This document shows positions 1 to 10,098 of a DNA stretch of 64,000 bases, in pieces; position 1 is the first letter of the stretch; every line of letters starts with the position of its first letter. The notes beneath the pieces are model-generated. The model did not search any database. It was not told the origin of the DNA and worked only from the letters and a program-made list of their open reading frames with translations. This stretch comes from Phoenix dactylifera (Eukaryota; Streptophyta; Magnoliopsida; Arecales; Arecaceae): NCBI RefSeq assembly GCF_009389715.1, contig NC_052409.1, positions 7,737,605-7,801,604 of the forward strand, given 5' to 3'. Both the position numbers and the translations under genes were made by a program.

Positions 1-2408
1 ATGTTATACGGTTTCCTTGAAAGACACGGGATTCCTTATCATTGCTTACCGACTTCTCCAGGAAATAAAGAGAAGACGAGATATTGAACTTGGGTTAAAG
101 ATACTGATTTTCTTGTACTTGCTAGATATATGCAGGTAACTTAAATTTGAAGCTAATCTATTTTTTAATTTTCCAGAATTTGCTGTTGAAAGTCTTTAGA
201 ATGTTGCTTATGCTTTAACTACTAAGATTTTAGAGGCTTAAATTTATATGTTTTTTTTTTGTTTTCAGTTTCATGTTTAGACTAACGATAAAATATAATA
301 TTCTTATGGTCTTCAGAAGTCTGAAGCAGTGGGGATAAGGAGACAGAAATAAAGGTTCAATGCCCTCCAATTTGAGGGAGCCTGATTTCATTGATATTAG
401 CCAGCTTCTATATGTTTTAGGAAAATGAAGGATCTAAGGCTTCAAACTTCACTAGATGATTCTACCAACATATTTTTCCATGAACATTTCATGTCTGCTA
501 TGTAATATAGCCAACGAACATCATAGCCAAACATCCAAACACCCTATAGTTTAGAATGAACCGTGCTATGCATAGTAACAAGTTAAGAAACTATTGATTA
601 CAAATTAATTTATGTATAGAATTAATACAAATGATCCAATCAGGGAGAAGGAAGAAATTCCTTCAACCCCGCTTAACTTAGACTCTTTAAAGAACAGAAA
701 AAGTAAGAAAAAAAATTATGAAAATAGGGTTCTAGGTCCCTCTCTCATTAGTTTAATGATAAAACTATTACAGTCTCTTGTGTAGCATTAATGAGATCCA
801 TCCTTACAAAATCTGATATCAGATCCTCTCTAGTTGGAAGACCACAGCTTTTCCAAAATAGTCATGACTAAGCGAAAATAATCATAAAAAGCTAAAATTC
901 TCTTGGAGCTAGAGCTCAACCTTTTATATCAACTTTATCTTTAGTTATCTCATCTAATTCTTTCCTAGATTAAGAGCTATGACTAGTCAACGTCTATCCT
1001 AAAAAGTAAGTTTACTTTGATCAGCCATTAGGAGGTCCAAATGTTGTCATATGGCCTGATTTCCATGTTGTCGAAACCTTTTAGGGGTGTTGCAGCGATT
1101 GTAATCTCAAAAATTCATGTGATTTCAAAAGAAAAAGCACCTCGATTGGATGTCAATACTAAGAAGTAATGGCCTTTGGAAGCTTTGGCTTGTAATGTAG
1201 CTTCTGATGTGTAGTTCTTGCTCCCAGTGAATCGAATGACCTTCTGGATCAACAATCTTCATTATTCCATCAAAACATTTCTTGAAGCATCCTTTTATTT
1301 GTTGTAGCCTATACTAGAATACCTGTTGTCTCGTGAAGTCAAACTGTTTGTGTGATATAAGAATATGCAGATTTTGTCTGGTAGATTTTTGGATAGCTAT
1401 GGGGTAAGGATATAATCAACATTCAATCATGGTCTTCTTCCATCTTTCAGGGGCGGGAATCCGTTCCAAACAGGTATTCAATTTATGGCTTTCCTCTTAG
1501 TTGTTTGGCAGCATCTGTAATTGTATGTCTCATTTGTGGCTATTTCATGATTGTCAGGCTTATGATGCAGGGGTGAAATTGATTGGTGCAACAAGTCATT
1601 TTGTAACTGAAGGACTTGATGCAGGTCCAATTATTGAACAAATGGTGAAGTCCTTTTGCATAATACTGAGTCATACTACTTCATTCTCTTTAACTAATTT
1701 TTAATCTTCTCTAATTGCACTATATTACCATTTTTTTGAAAGAAATGTTACGATATTAGTACAGCTGCATTTTGAAAACACTTTTTCCTTGTTGCACTAA
1801 GCCTATTGATCTAAGTTATTAAGCATCCATCTCAGCTTTCAGCCAGCCAGCTAATTTGCCTCAAATGGAGTTGCAAGGTCTAAACATATCACAAGCATTA
1901 TGCATTTAACCTGGTGGCTTATTTTTCAACCTTAGTTGTAAACAAGCTTTAGCCTTTTGTGTGCACCTCTCTTTTATTGAGTGGAGGTTTCATGTTTGAA
2001 CCTCAGAAGGTCCTTGCACAAGTTGTTTGACAGTAATTCTTCCATCATTTAGATGAGATAATTGATGGCACTCCCACCTTTATCGCACACCAAGAGTGTG
2101 GGTGGGCAGGACAGGGGTTGGAATGAGATTATTTGTGTGTATGATTCTATTTGTGCAATCATGCATGGGTAATGCCCATCTGTTTTCATTATGTTCCTGA
2201 TTTACACAATGCTAACCATCACATGCCTGTTGCATTTTTGGATGGTTATATGCATGACAGGTTGAGAGAGTTTCTCATAGAGATAATCTACGAAGTTTTG
2301 TACAGAAGTCAGAGAACTTAGAAAAGCAATGTCTGGGAAAGGCAATAAAATCATATTGTGAACTTCGGGTCCTGCCATATGAGTTGAAGAAGACCGTTGT
2401 GTTCTGAC
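1..2408 (+). CDS. PURU: Formyltetrahydrofolate deformylase (PurU-like), 3' part, frame-disrupted
   Basis: This enzyme hydrolyses 10-formyl-THF to THF and formate. In plants it is mitochondrial and supports photorespiratory one-carbon balance. Four exons are readable: <1-135 ([13 protein letters not shown] ... FLVLARYMQ, donor gtaact), 1371-1473 ([11 protein letters not shown] ... [10 protein letters not shown]), 1558-1644 ([18 protein letters not shown] ... IIEQM) and 2261-2408 ([13 protein letters not shown] ... LKKTVVF, stop 2406-2408). These form the formyl-transferase-fold C-terminal half. The N-terminal ACT domain and transit peptide lie off the left edge. Exons 1 and 2 contain small indels: one A missing near 67-70, one extra G near 91-94, two extra G near 1402, one extra A near 1423 and one extra T near 1463. 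All change homopolymer length. In-frame stops result at 85-87 and in exon 2, while exons 3 and 4 are clean. It is either a working gene with draft errors or a young pseudogene. Family assignment is confident; functionality is open. Confidence 0.85.
136..1370 (+). other. PURU intron
   Basis: A 1.2-kb intron between the exon ending ...ARYMQ (gtaact donor) and the exon starting ILSGRF (atgcag acceptor). It is AT-rich. I see no coding remnant or clear mobile element in it. Confidence 0.7.
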
Positions 2409-3176
2409 AAAGGTTTGCTTTTACGATGTTGCATTGCAAAAAGTTGCCTTCCTCATTTGATGAGTTATCGGGAATAAATTCTGTCTCTATTACTATCATT
2501 TTTTTTCTTCCATTGACTACTTTCTGATCTTTAATGGTATGTGCTTGTTCTGAGAATTACAGACCTGATCTGTTTATTCAATGGCTGCTGTAGCTGATTG
2601 CCTCAACTTTATCTACATTTCTTTAGCGGTCTTACGTTAAAAGCAATGAGAGGTTTGTAATTTTTGTGGGAAGAGAGATGTAAAAAAGGTGCATTACGTA
2701 GGCATAAGCCATCGGTACAGAAATGATATTGTCTGATATTGCTTGATACTATAAATGATATTGACGAATACCATACACCCACATCATTCTTCTTGTAGCT
2801 TTCTTGAGCGATATACTTGATGCTCACTGCTTCCAGTATTGTTGTCTAACATTGACCTTGCTATAAGACTGTAATGATATTTTCTTTCCTGAAAAATAAT
2901 GTAGAGAGATAAAGCACAGGATAAAATTTACATGTTGCCATGTCATGCAAGCTTTATTGATTTTAAAAATAATAATCTTTCTTCTTTTGTTGGTGAATTT
3001 GTCACCACTTTTCCTCTATAATCTAACATATTTGAGTAATCCTTCCATGGCAATAATTCAAATATTATCTGAACAAATTTTGACTTGCGTGCATGTTTTT
3101 TTGGATTATGCTGATTTGTTTTGCTCACCTGTGTGCATGTCTACTTCTCATCGATAGGAGCGTGTATTTTACGACA
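2409..3176. other. PURU 3' flank up to the assembly gap
   Basis: AT-rich sequence following the PURU stop codon, presumably 3' UTR then intergenic DNA. No convincing coding potential or repeat structure was recognised. It ends abruptly at the run of N. Confidence 0.5.
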
Positions 3177-3276
3177 NNNNNNNNNNNNNNNNNNNNNNNN
3201 NNNNNNNNNNNNNNNNNNNNNNNNNNNNNNNNNNNNNNNNNNNNNNNNNNNNNNNNNNNNNNNNNNNNNNNNNNNN
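3177..3276. other. Assembly gap (100 N)
   Basis: Exactly 100 N, the usual placeholder for a gap of unknown length. AT-rich gene flank lies on the left and GC-rich retrotransposon on the right. The missing piece therefore probably holds most of a Ty3/gypsy element (5' LTR, gag, pol). Confidence 0.99.
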
Positions 3277-4199
3277 GCCCGGACTCGTCGGTCGGCGTCG
3301 GAGGCACCTCCTTGCGAGACTTCTTCGCCGGCGGGGCCCCGCTCGGAGGAGCTCGTTTCCTCCTCCGGACCGCTTCCAGTAGGGACGACCTACCAACAGC
3401 CGGTCCCTTGTCCGACCGCATGACATCGTCAATCTCTGCAACAAGAACGAGATGGTCGAGGGCTGAGAAACCGAAGGAAAGAACGAGACGAAAGAGGAGA
3501 AAAGAGTCAAAAAAGAAATGGTGGCGGGCTCACGGTCGGTGGGGACCGAGCTCAGACCGACATTCACCAAGGTATCCTCGGAAATAAGGCGGGCCACCGG
3601 GGGGAGCTGGCCCTCGGCAACCAACCCCTTCAAGGCGGCCAAGCCATCGGATTCCTCCCTCGACAGTCTCGATAGGCCGATCGGGGACTTCATTGGCGTC
3701 TCCCAGGTCGCCCTGATTTCCCAAGAGGGATCTACATCGATGAAGAAGAAACGCTCCTTCCAGCCGTGAATGGAGGAAGGAGCCTCTTTGACGAGGCCGC
3801 ACCCTCGCCGCGCCGCAAAGCACCACCACCCTTTGTCCTGGGGGTGGCCACTCAGGCTGTAGAACTCCCAAAAAACATTAAGAGTGGCGGGAATCTCGTG
3901 CATGCGGCAGAGAACCTGGAAGACCGTCAGGGCACGCCATGAGTTCGGCACCAGTTGCGTCGGCGCAACTCTTAAACCCCGGAGTACCTGCACGACTAAG
4001 TCCGAAGGGGGAAAGCGGAACCCGGCCTGGAGAATGCCCTCATTGATGGCGATCTTTCCTGGAGGAGGATGGGACATCCTCTCCTCAGGCCCCGGGAGCG
4101 TAACGTTGCAGGCCTCGGAAGGTGGTACCGAGCCACGAGTTTGTCTAAGTCCTCGGCGACCAGCTCCGACTTAATGTGGTCCGCTCTCACTTCGCCCAT
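3277..4199 (-). CDS. Antisense ORF of Tat-type gypsy element (Transposase_28-like)
   Basis: It resembles the plant family annotated as 'putative gypsy type transposon' (Pfam PF04195 type). Visible family signatures are FPPSDLVVQVLRGLRVAPTQ, SWRALTVFQVLCR, GWWCFAAR and SIHGWKERFFFIDV. The start is ATG at 4199-4197 (MGEVRADHIKSELVAEDLD). One base is lost near 4118, so the MGEV frame and the MSHPPPGK frame do not join directly. A plausible 98-bp intron lies at 3436-3533 (GTGAGC donor, TTGCAG acceptor on the minus strand). Removing it keeps the frame into a basic, Pro-rich tail that runs into the gap, so the C-terminus is unknown. The role of such ORFs in the element is not known. Confidence 0.75.
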
Positions 4200-4720
4200 T
4201 CCTAATGGCCAATAAACCTACGGTCAGGACGGGGACAAGAAGGGGGGAAAGACCGGGACGACTGGGGTACACTAGTACAAAAGGAGAAAGTATGAAGAGC
4301 CCTAAGTAGAAGAATGGGGTAACTCACCGGAAGAGAAGGAAGAACGGCTCCGAGAGCGTCAAAGGAGAAGCAAGCGAACAGTCCGACGGCAACAACGGCA
4401 GCGCAAAGGGGAAACTCGAAAATGTCTGTAAAGAGGAAGACGGACGGGGGAGGGCCCCCGGTTAAATAGGCGGAAAGGCGGGTGATGCCTCGATGACGCC
4501 AGAGGACGCCTGGCCGCCGAAGGGTCGCTCGCGCCCCAAAGGCGAATCGACACCATTAAGGAAGGATGTCCGCCGAAATCCTCAGACTGCCAGGTCAGCA
4601 ACAACCGCCATACGCCATAAAGAAGGCGGGGAGCTCGAAGCGCGCGCGCCTCTCCGAGGGATGGCGGCAATCTCGAAGCATCACTCCCTTCACCCGTTCC
4701 CCTTCTGGTTCCAGGCTCGG

Positions 4721-4733
4721 AAGTGGGGGGCTA
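4721..4733 (+). other. Polypurine tract of the gypsy element
   Basis: The purine-rich run aagtggggggcta lies directly before the LTR start TGTTAC at 4735. This is where plus-strand DNA synthesis is primed in LTR retrotransposons, and it shows that the adjacent LTR is the 3' one. Confidence 0.75.
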
Positions 4734-4802
4734 CTGTTACGGGGGAACTAAGCCGCCATGCTCCACGTGACCGGCACGCGCGCCCATGAAGACTACGGCT
4801 GT

Positions 4803-5050
4803 CCTTTGATCCAGCAATCCGACCCCGAGTCGGACATCTTCGGCTCCACAGCCCGACCTCGAGTTGGCTGCCCTTCGATCCAGCAGTCCGGCCCCGAGTC
4901 GGACATCTTCGGCTTCGCAACCCGACCCCGAGTCGGCTGCCCCTTAATCTAGCAATCCGACCCCAAGTCGGATATCCTCAGCACCGCAGCCCGACCCCGG
5001 GTCGGCTGCCCCCTGATCCAGCACTCCGACCCCGAGTCGGAGATCTCTTG
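4803..5050 (+). repeat. 69-bp tandem repeats in the LTR U3
   Basis: The phrase gatccagcaatccgacc recurs with small changes starting at 4808, 4877, 4946 and 5015, exactly 69 bp apart. Each unit contains the near-palindrome ccgaccccgagtcgg. Such arrays in U3 often hold enhancer-like sites; that role is inferred. Confidence 0.85.
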
Positions 5051-5286
5051 ATAACGACAGGCTGCTTCCCAGAGGCACGCCGAGGCCTCCTGCTCCACTA
5101 CTCCCTGCAACGGCTGTATCCGATGCTGTTCCACGATCTCCTGTATCAGCCGTACAAAGCGGAACTCCACTACGCCCTGTCATGGCCGTACCCAGCGCTG
5201 CTCCACGACGCCCTGTAACGGCCATGTCAGTGGCCACTCCATCGCGCCCACGATGACAAACCCCCCTCAGAGACCCCCCAGCCAGG

Positions 5287-5293
5287 TATATAT
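5287..5293 (+). promoter_or_regulatory. LTR TATA box
   Basis: tatatat in the context ccaggtatatatgcggctgg, on the + strand within the LTR. The position and downstream CT-rich leader fit a retrotransposon pol II promoter reading rightwards. Confidence 0.6.
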
Positions 5294-5548
5294 GCGGCTG
5301 GGGGGAGAAGGGGGGGTAAGCAATATCTTCCAGAGCACTCTCTTGCTTGCTATTATTATCTCTCCTTCTCCTCCAATCTCCTCTGACTTGATCGTCGGAG
5401 GGCCCCCACTACCCCAGTGGTGGTGCGAGGCTTGCTCGCAGGTTTTCCGGTGGAAGGTGGAGCGTAACCAACACCAACCAAGACAACTCAGACGGAACCC
5501 CGTTCACACCGCTGTGTCAATCGTTCTCGGTTTGGACCACCAGCAACA

Positions 5549-6397
5549 GTTTTGTATTTAGTAAAATGGGTCTGGCATGTTAAATTTCATTTGAAAATTA
5601 TGCTCTGAAATCCGTAAACTATGACTGGAAAATTTATGAAATCTGTTTTTATATATATGTATTCTCAGCATGGCTATGATCTGTTCTGTTCTGTTCTGGC
5701 CCCGCCAATGGGGATTATACGTTGGACCTGTCGACTTGTAATCTGTGAGGAACCGGTTTCGACACCGCGCCACCGGTGATTAGAATAGTGGTTTCTGGAC
5801 ACCGGCTGCCATCGGTGGGTAAATATAGTGGATTTGGCACTTTTGTGCAACACCGGCTGCCATCGGTGGATAAAAATAGTGGATTTGGCATTTTGTGCAA
5901 CCCATGCCACTGGGTTACGTGGCCGTAGCCTATCATGTTGAGATTCTGATATCATATTTTTGGAAAAATGATAATAAGTTTTGAAAACAACAAAACGATG
6001 TTATTTATGATTTATTTCGGACATTATCCTGTATTTTGATCTGATATGCTCTGACCCCACTTTGGGGTATTTTGTTGCTTACTGGGCTAGTGTAGCTCAT
6101 TATTCTATTTTCTCCATTTTTCAGATCCAGAGGCTTGATCTCACGGGATTGAGGAGTGCGTTAGATTTTCCGATGATTCTTCAGTTATTGGCATTTTAGT
6201 TAGTTTAGTTTGGACATTTGAATTATGTTGGCATATGCTATTTTGAAATTTTGTAAGTCCGTTTTTGAACAATTTAAATAATTATGTCATCTTTGAATAG
6301 CTGTATCTGTTTTGATATGATCTGCTGCCTTGCACGCCTGTGCGGTCCGCCGTGTGGGCGTGCGGCATCTGCCGCGCCTCGGGCTCGGGGCGTGACA
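5549..6397 (+). repeat. Truncated LTR of a second gypsy (chromovirus-like) element
   Basis: The sequence ends ctcggggcgtgaca, the typical 3' end of Del/Tekay-type LTRs, and includes ttactgggctagtgtagctc and a CT-rich leader. The expected start (tgtcacgcccc) is missing because the Tat LTR abuts it at 5548. No primer-binding site follows at 6398. It is thus a fragment or solo LTR, truncated on the left, possibly the target of the Tat insertion. Family call is by resemblance only. Confidence 0.55.
5800..5901 (+). repeat. 51-bp tandem duplication inside the LTR fragment
   Basis: Two copies of a unit starting caccggctgccatcggtgg, at 5800 and 5851, with only a few differences. Shorter, more diverged relatives lie just upstream (about 5762) and downstream (about 5900). 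Confidence 0.75.
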
Positions 6398-6545
6398 CCA
6401 ACTTTAATTAACACAGCCTGTAAGGGTCAGATAAAGCAAAATAAACAGTGAAAGACTAATTTGAATCCAAAAGCTCTGGCAAGCAAACAAATATTGAAAA
6501 AGGACATATAATGGATTCAATATCGAGAACTGATCACATGCTCGG
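6398..6545. other. AT-rich spacer, no feature seen
   Basis: Short stretch between the LTR fragment and the first recognisable gypsy reverse transcriptase remnant. Nothing was identified. Confidence 0.4.
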
Positions 6546-7490
6546 CATGTTAGTCGGCTGAGCATCTTCTCAAAATTTTATTCGAGCGGTTGTCATCAAA
6601 TTAGAATGAGACTGGGAGCTGAACAAAAGATAGACTTTGAGGGCAAAAGAGAGGCTATATGAGTGGCAAGTAACGCCTTTTGGCCTAATCGATGCACCAA
6701 ATAAGTTTTGAGGCCATCATAGACAAGTTTATTATTATTTACTTTGTAATTTAGAAAAATTACTAGACTCAACGTAGACCACTTTGGCCACTACGAGCAG
6801 GGCTAGATAGAATTCAGAAGCGAGATACGCTACATCGAAAAGTTGAGTTGCAGGTCAAACTTCAGAAGATCATAATTTGGTCATACAATACTCGATTGAG
6901 GTGATCTTTTTTTTTGAAATTGGATATCTTTTCAAGATCTACAAGAGGTTGAATCGGGCTGGACCTCACATTATTAATAAAGGCTATGTATCTCATTTTT
7001 TTAATCATCAATGAAAGAAAAGGAGACTTAAAACCCTACTTTCGAGATTACTCCATCTTTTTCTAGTTTTCTTTTGAGAGATTCGACATGGATTGAAAAA
7101 AATCTTTCTTCTCCTCTATCAGATCACTTTGACAACACCAGTATATAGCAGAACTCGAAGGAGCACCTAGACCACCTTTGGTTAATATGAGGACATGGAG
7201 GCGAGAGAAGCTATATGCGAACCTAAAGAAGTGCATCTACATGCAGTTTAAAGTTATCTTCTAAGGGTTTGTCATCTCCGCTCATTGCATCGAAGTTGAT
7301 TTGCTTTAGAGTGCTAGCTCCTACTAATATTTATGAAGTTAGAAGCTTCCATAGGTTGGCTATCTTCTTCTATCATTGCATCTGCAACTTCAGCAGCATT
7401 GTAGCTCCGATCATTGAGTGAATGAAGAAAGGATCATTCCACTGATCGAGATGTTGAATTGGAAGACTTTTTTAGGATTCTTGGTGATGA
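6546..7490 (+). pseudogene. Decayed Ty3/gypsy reverse transcriptase/RNase H, split by an insertion
   Basis: Fragments in shifting frames match conserved gypsy RT blocks in the right order. They are SGCHQIRM (about 6575-6610), LYEWQVTPFGLIDAP (about 6654-6700), the start of the catalytic YFDD-type block (KFIIIYF, about 6725-6745), then after an insertion KEHLDHL (about 7160), REKLYANLKKC (about 7200-7240) and IYEVRSFH plus NFSSIVAPI (about 7330-7420). Several stops and frameshifts are present. The catalytic block is cut by the element at 6747-7126 and reads on directly after it. This was part of a polyprotein gene and is clearly dead. Confidence 0.8.
6747..7126. mobile_element. 380-bp element (probable solo LTR) nested in the gypsy RT, with 5-bp target duplication
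   Basis: The insert starts taatttagaaaaatt and ends ctctatcagatca. It is bounded by ctttg at 6742-6746 and again at 7127-7131. Removing insert plus one copy restores continuity of the RT motif, so both ends are fixed by the host ORF. A longer relative lies at 14131-15087. The 3' half contains ttattaataaaggctatgtatctc and a leader-like stretch, which suggests an LTR, although a TG start is not obvious at this boundary. Confidence 0.7.
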
Positions 7491-9265
7491 AATTTCTGTT
7501 GCATCCATTTGCAAATATGCATTTCTTTGAGACATGAAAGTGCAAGATGAGATCTTTACTACTGTGCTCATTGTGTGCCATGATCCATCACAATTGCTGC
7601 CGCTACATTAACGTTTCCCTGTTCAACATGAGCATTCTCTTCCCGTGCTAGTTACAAGTTCGTTAACCATAGCAGTTGAAGGAGTCATTTTAGGTGGCAT
7701 ATATTGTACTTATAGTTAGGTTGCCATTTACCTCATCGAACCACTGCACCTGATGCGAATCAACGTGTTCGAAAATGTGTCCATGTTTCATATGTTTCGT
7801 AACGGGACTGAAAAGTTACGAGCGAAATAAGACTTATTGAATTCTAATTTTGAAAGCAAAAGTGACAAAACAATTACCGATTCTTTAAGATGATTAAGGA
7901 AACGAATGTTCTAGTTTTAGTGTTAACAAATCATCGTCAAGTTGCAATATGGGCTGATGATACATGATTCTACAAAACAGGGTCCATTGAAGTCTTATCG
8001 GTTCAGGATATGCAAATGATAAACTTTGGTATAAATATGACGTATATAGTTTAATAAGATGGATTGTTCTTTGGTCACATGAGATGGGAGTTTTTTCCGC
8101 TTCTCCCTGTGATATCTTTGGGCGATATCTTTGGAGTTTATGCATGTCTTGACCATGAGTCTTTTGGGAGAAGGCTGTTCATTAAGGTAACTATTTATTG
8201 GATCTTAAAAAGATCGGAACTTTAGAAGTTAAAAATACGAAAATTATTATTCTAATATAAAATACATGATAATTATGTAAAATATTCAAATGGATGTAAT
8301 TACTTACTTAAGGAGAGACAAACCTTTACAACATAGATGCAATCTGGTCAAACCGAGCCCTCAAAAATTGTATATCTATTTAATGCTTCTGCTTCATCTC
8401 TTCCATCTCTGTTTAATGGCTCGCCTCATCCCTCCATCGTTGCCTTCAGACTATAAACTTCTATAGTACTACTACTTTGTCTAGCATTTTGGATATATCT
8501 ACTCACTGCAGACAACTGAGTGGGGGTAACTTCAATGCCATAAGTGAAAAAGTGGAGGAAAAGGAATATAAATTTTTTTTTAAGTTATATTGCATATATG
8601 CTTTGATATTTTTGGATATAGTATTGTACTGAAGGGCCATACTTTAAATTGATTTTTTGGTCTTGCTTCTCTATTCAAGTTTTTTTTGGCCTGTTGATGA
8701 CATTGGAGTACCAGTTAAAGTAAGTGCTTTAATTTCTCTAGCACGGGTCATCATAGACCTCATTCAAATTCATACCATCTGCTCTCTCATAAGACGTCCC
8801 CACCAACCAACTCCCTTTTTGACCGTTAATAAATTTTTGTGTATGTGCCTACATACACATAAGAAAGCCTGAATAAACACATTAGAATCGCAGCATTCAC
8901 TTGAAACTCTTTTAAGCTTTAATGAGCTATCACTATTCTTCCCAGAGAATCAGCAACAACTATTAGTGTTAAACATGTGTATGCAACATAAAAAAGGTCC
9001 TATTGTGTGAAGCCCTTCATTTGAACTTGATCAAAAGACTGACCTATACTATAATTATCTGGGTTCCAAGATGTCTAAAATCATAATTCAAAATCAGGGA
9101 GGAGGAGGAGCAAGATAGGTTCCAAGATGTATAAACTTCTATAAATATAAAGCCATAATAGAAAATCAGATAGGAGCAAGAAATTTAAGAAATCCTAGGT
9201 TTTTTAAAATTCTAGAACAAAATCCAAGTAGCAACTTAAAAGGGGAATATTCTAGAAATAGAAAC
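7491..9265. other. Mostly unassigned AT-rich DNA; possible CACTA interior
   Basis: No host gene is recognised. On the minus strand around 8340-8430 a short Glu/Lys/Gln-rich reading (MEEMKQKH, then LRARFDQIASML after a stop) resembles the C-terminal coiled coil of plant En/Spm-type transposase ORFs. It could be interior of the CACTA element whose end is at 10098. This link is weak. Confidence 0.3.
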
Positions 9266-10098
9266 TTACCAGCATGGAAGAAGCCCGGCTGAGATCCGCA
9301 ACCGAGGAGGCAGTCGACCTAAGGAGGGTGGTTGGTCGGATCTTCGAAGAATGTTGCAGATTGGCAGTGGGTACGGGCAGCAAGGAAGAGGAGAAGGAGG
9401 AAGAAGTTGGCAAGGGAGAAAGAGGTACTGGAGAGGGGGAGGATGAGAAGAAGACCTCCGCGGATAGGGGGAGGTGGAGCTCGGTGGAGATGGAGGCTGG
9501 GTCGGGGAGGAAAGGGGGTTGAAATGAGGATGATGGAGGCTGGGACGGGGGATTGGGGATTCATGGAACACAATGATGCTTATAAACGTCGTCGGTCCTT
9601 AGGCTTTCGACGACACTTATAATCATCGTTTTGGTTAGTTGGTTAATGTAAAACGACGCTTATAAGCGCCGTCTATCCTTAGGATTCCGACGACGCTTAT
9701 AAATGTCATCTTAGTTAGTTTATTTTTAGTGTATGATGATGCTTATAAGCATTGTCTGTCCCTACGCTTCTTTATTCCCCAATTAAGAGGATGCTTTCCA
9801 AGTGTCGGCTTAATATTGGTTAGTATAAGATGACGTTTATAAGTGTTGTCTATCTCTAGGTTTTCGACAACACTTATAAGCATCGCTTAGTTAGTTTATT
9901 TCTAGGCTTCCGACGATGCTTATATGCATCGTCTTGGTTGGTTGAATTAAGACGACATTTATAAGCATCGTCTTAATATTGGTTAGTGTAAGACGATGCT
10001 TATAAGCATCGGCAAATTTTGGCATGGTGACTAAATTACCGATGCTTCTTTCTAGCGTCAGCAAATTACAATCAGAAAAATCTCTTTTCCTTGTAGTG
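9266..10098 (-). mobile_element. CACTA (En/Spm) transposon terminus
   Basis: Read on the minus strand the end starts at 10098 with CACTACAAGGAAAA, the classic CACTA terminal inverted repeat. It is followed by about 10 palindromic subterminal repeats (9565-10012) and then a GC-rich, Pro/Ser-rich leader. The leader ends at a good splice donor (CTG|GTAAGT near 9273). The opposite terminus was not found in the window, so the element is truncated or its other end is too diverged to see. The leader has no stable single reading frame and is probably untranslated. Confidence 0.75.
9565..10012. repeat. Palindromic subterminal repeats of the CACTA element
   Basis: About ten variants of the self-complementary unit gacgatgcttataagcatc (core cttataag), near 9569, 9609, 9651, 9689, 9734, 9830, 9867, 9913, 9950 and 9989. 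Subterminal repeats of CACTA elements bind the element's own TNPA-like protein. That function is inferred from the family. Confidence 0.85.

Larger units (their letters stand above)
3277..5548 (+). mobile_element. Ty3/gypsy LTR retrotransposon, Tat-like lineage, 3' end
   Basis: Order on the + strand: an antisense ORF (3277-4199), a spacer, a polypurine tract (4721-4733), then an 814-bp LTR (4735-5548, TGTTAC...CAACA). The polypurine tract directly before the LTR and the + strand TATA box inside it fix the orientation, so this is the 3' LTR. An antisense ORF between integrase and the 3' LTR is a known trait of the Tat lineage (Grande, RIRE2 and relatives). The gag-pol region is absent, probably inside the N gap. 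No target duplication can be tested because the left end is missing. Confidence 0.85.
4735..5548 (+). repeat. 3' LTR of the Tat-like element
   Basis: An 814-bp GC-rich LTR beginning TGTTACGGGGG and ending CAGCAACA, so TG...CA. The U3 carries four 69-bp tandem repeats (about 4803-5050), followed by a second, more diverged repeat block (about 5085-5225). A TATA box is at 5287-5293. Downstream is the stretch tgacttgatcgtcggaggg, similar to a short motif I associate with LTRs of this group. Confidence 0.85.

Noticed and set aside
3093..4077. Several 98-302-codon open frames running through the N gap
   Set aside because: N codons are read as X and never give stops. Only the part right of 3276 on the minus strand has family support.
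4257..4478. Open frames in the GC-rich retrotransposon spacer
   Set aside because: GC-rich DNA gives few chance stops; no conserved motif is present and the frames overlap on both strands.
9266..9622. Pro/Ser-rich and Arg/Glu-rich frames on both strands as a gene
   Set aside because: Low-complexity shadow frames of a CT-rich leader; no domain, and the CACTA structure explains the location.
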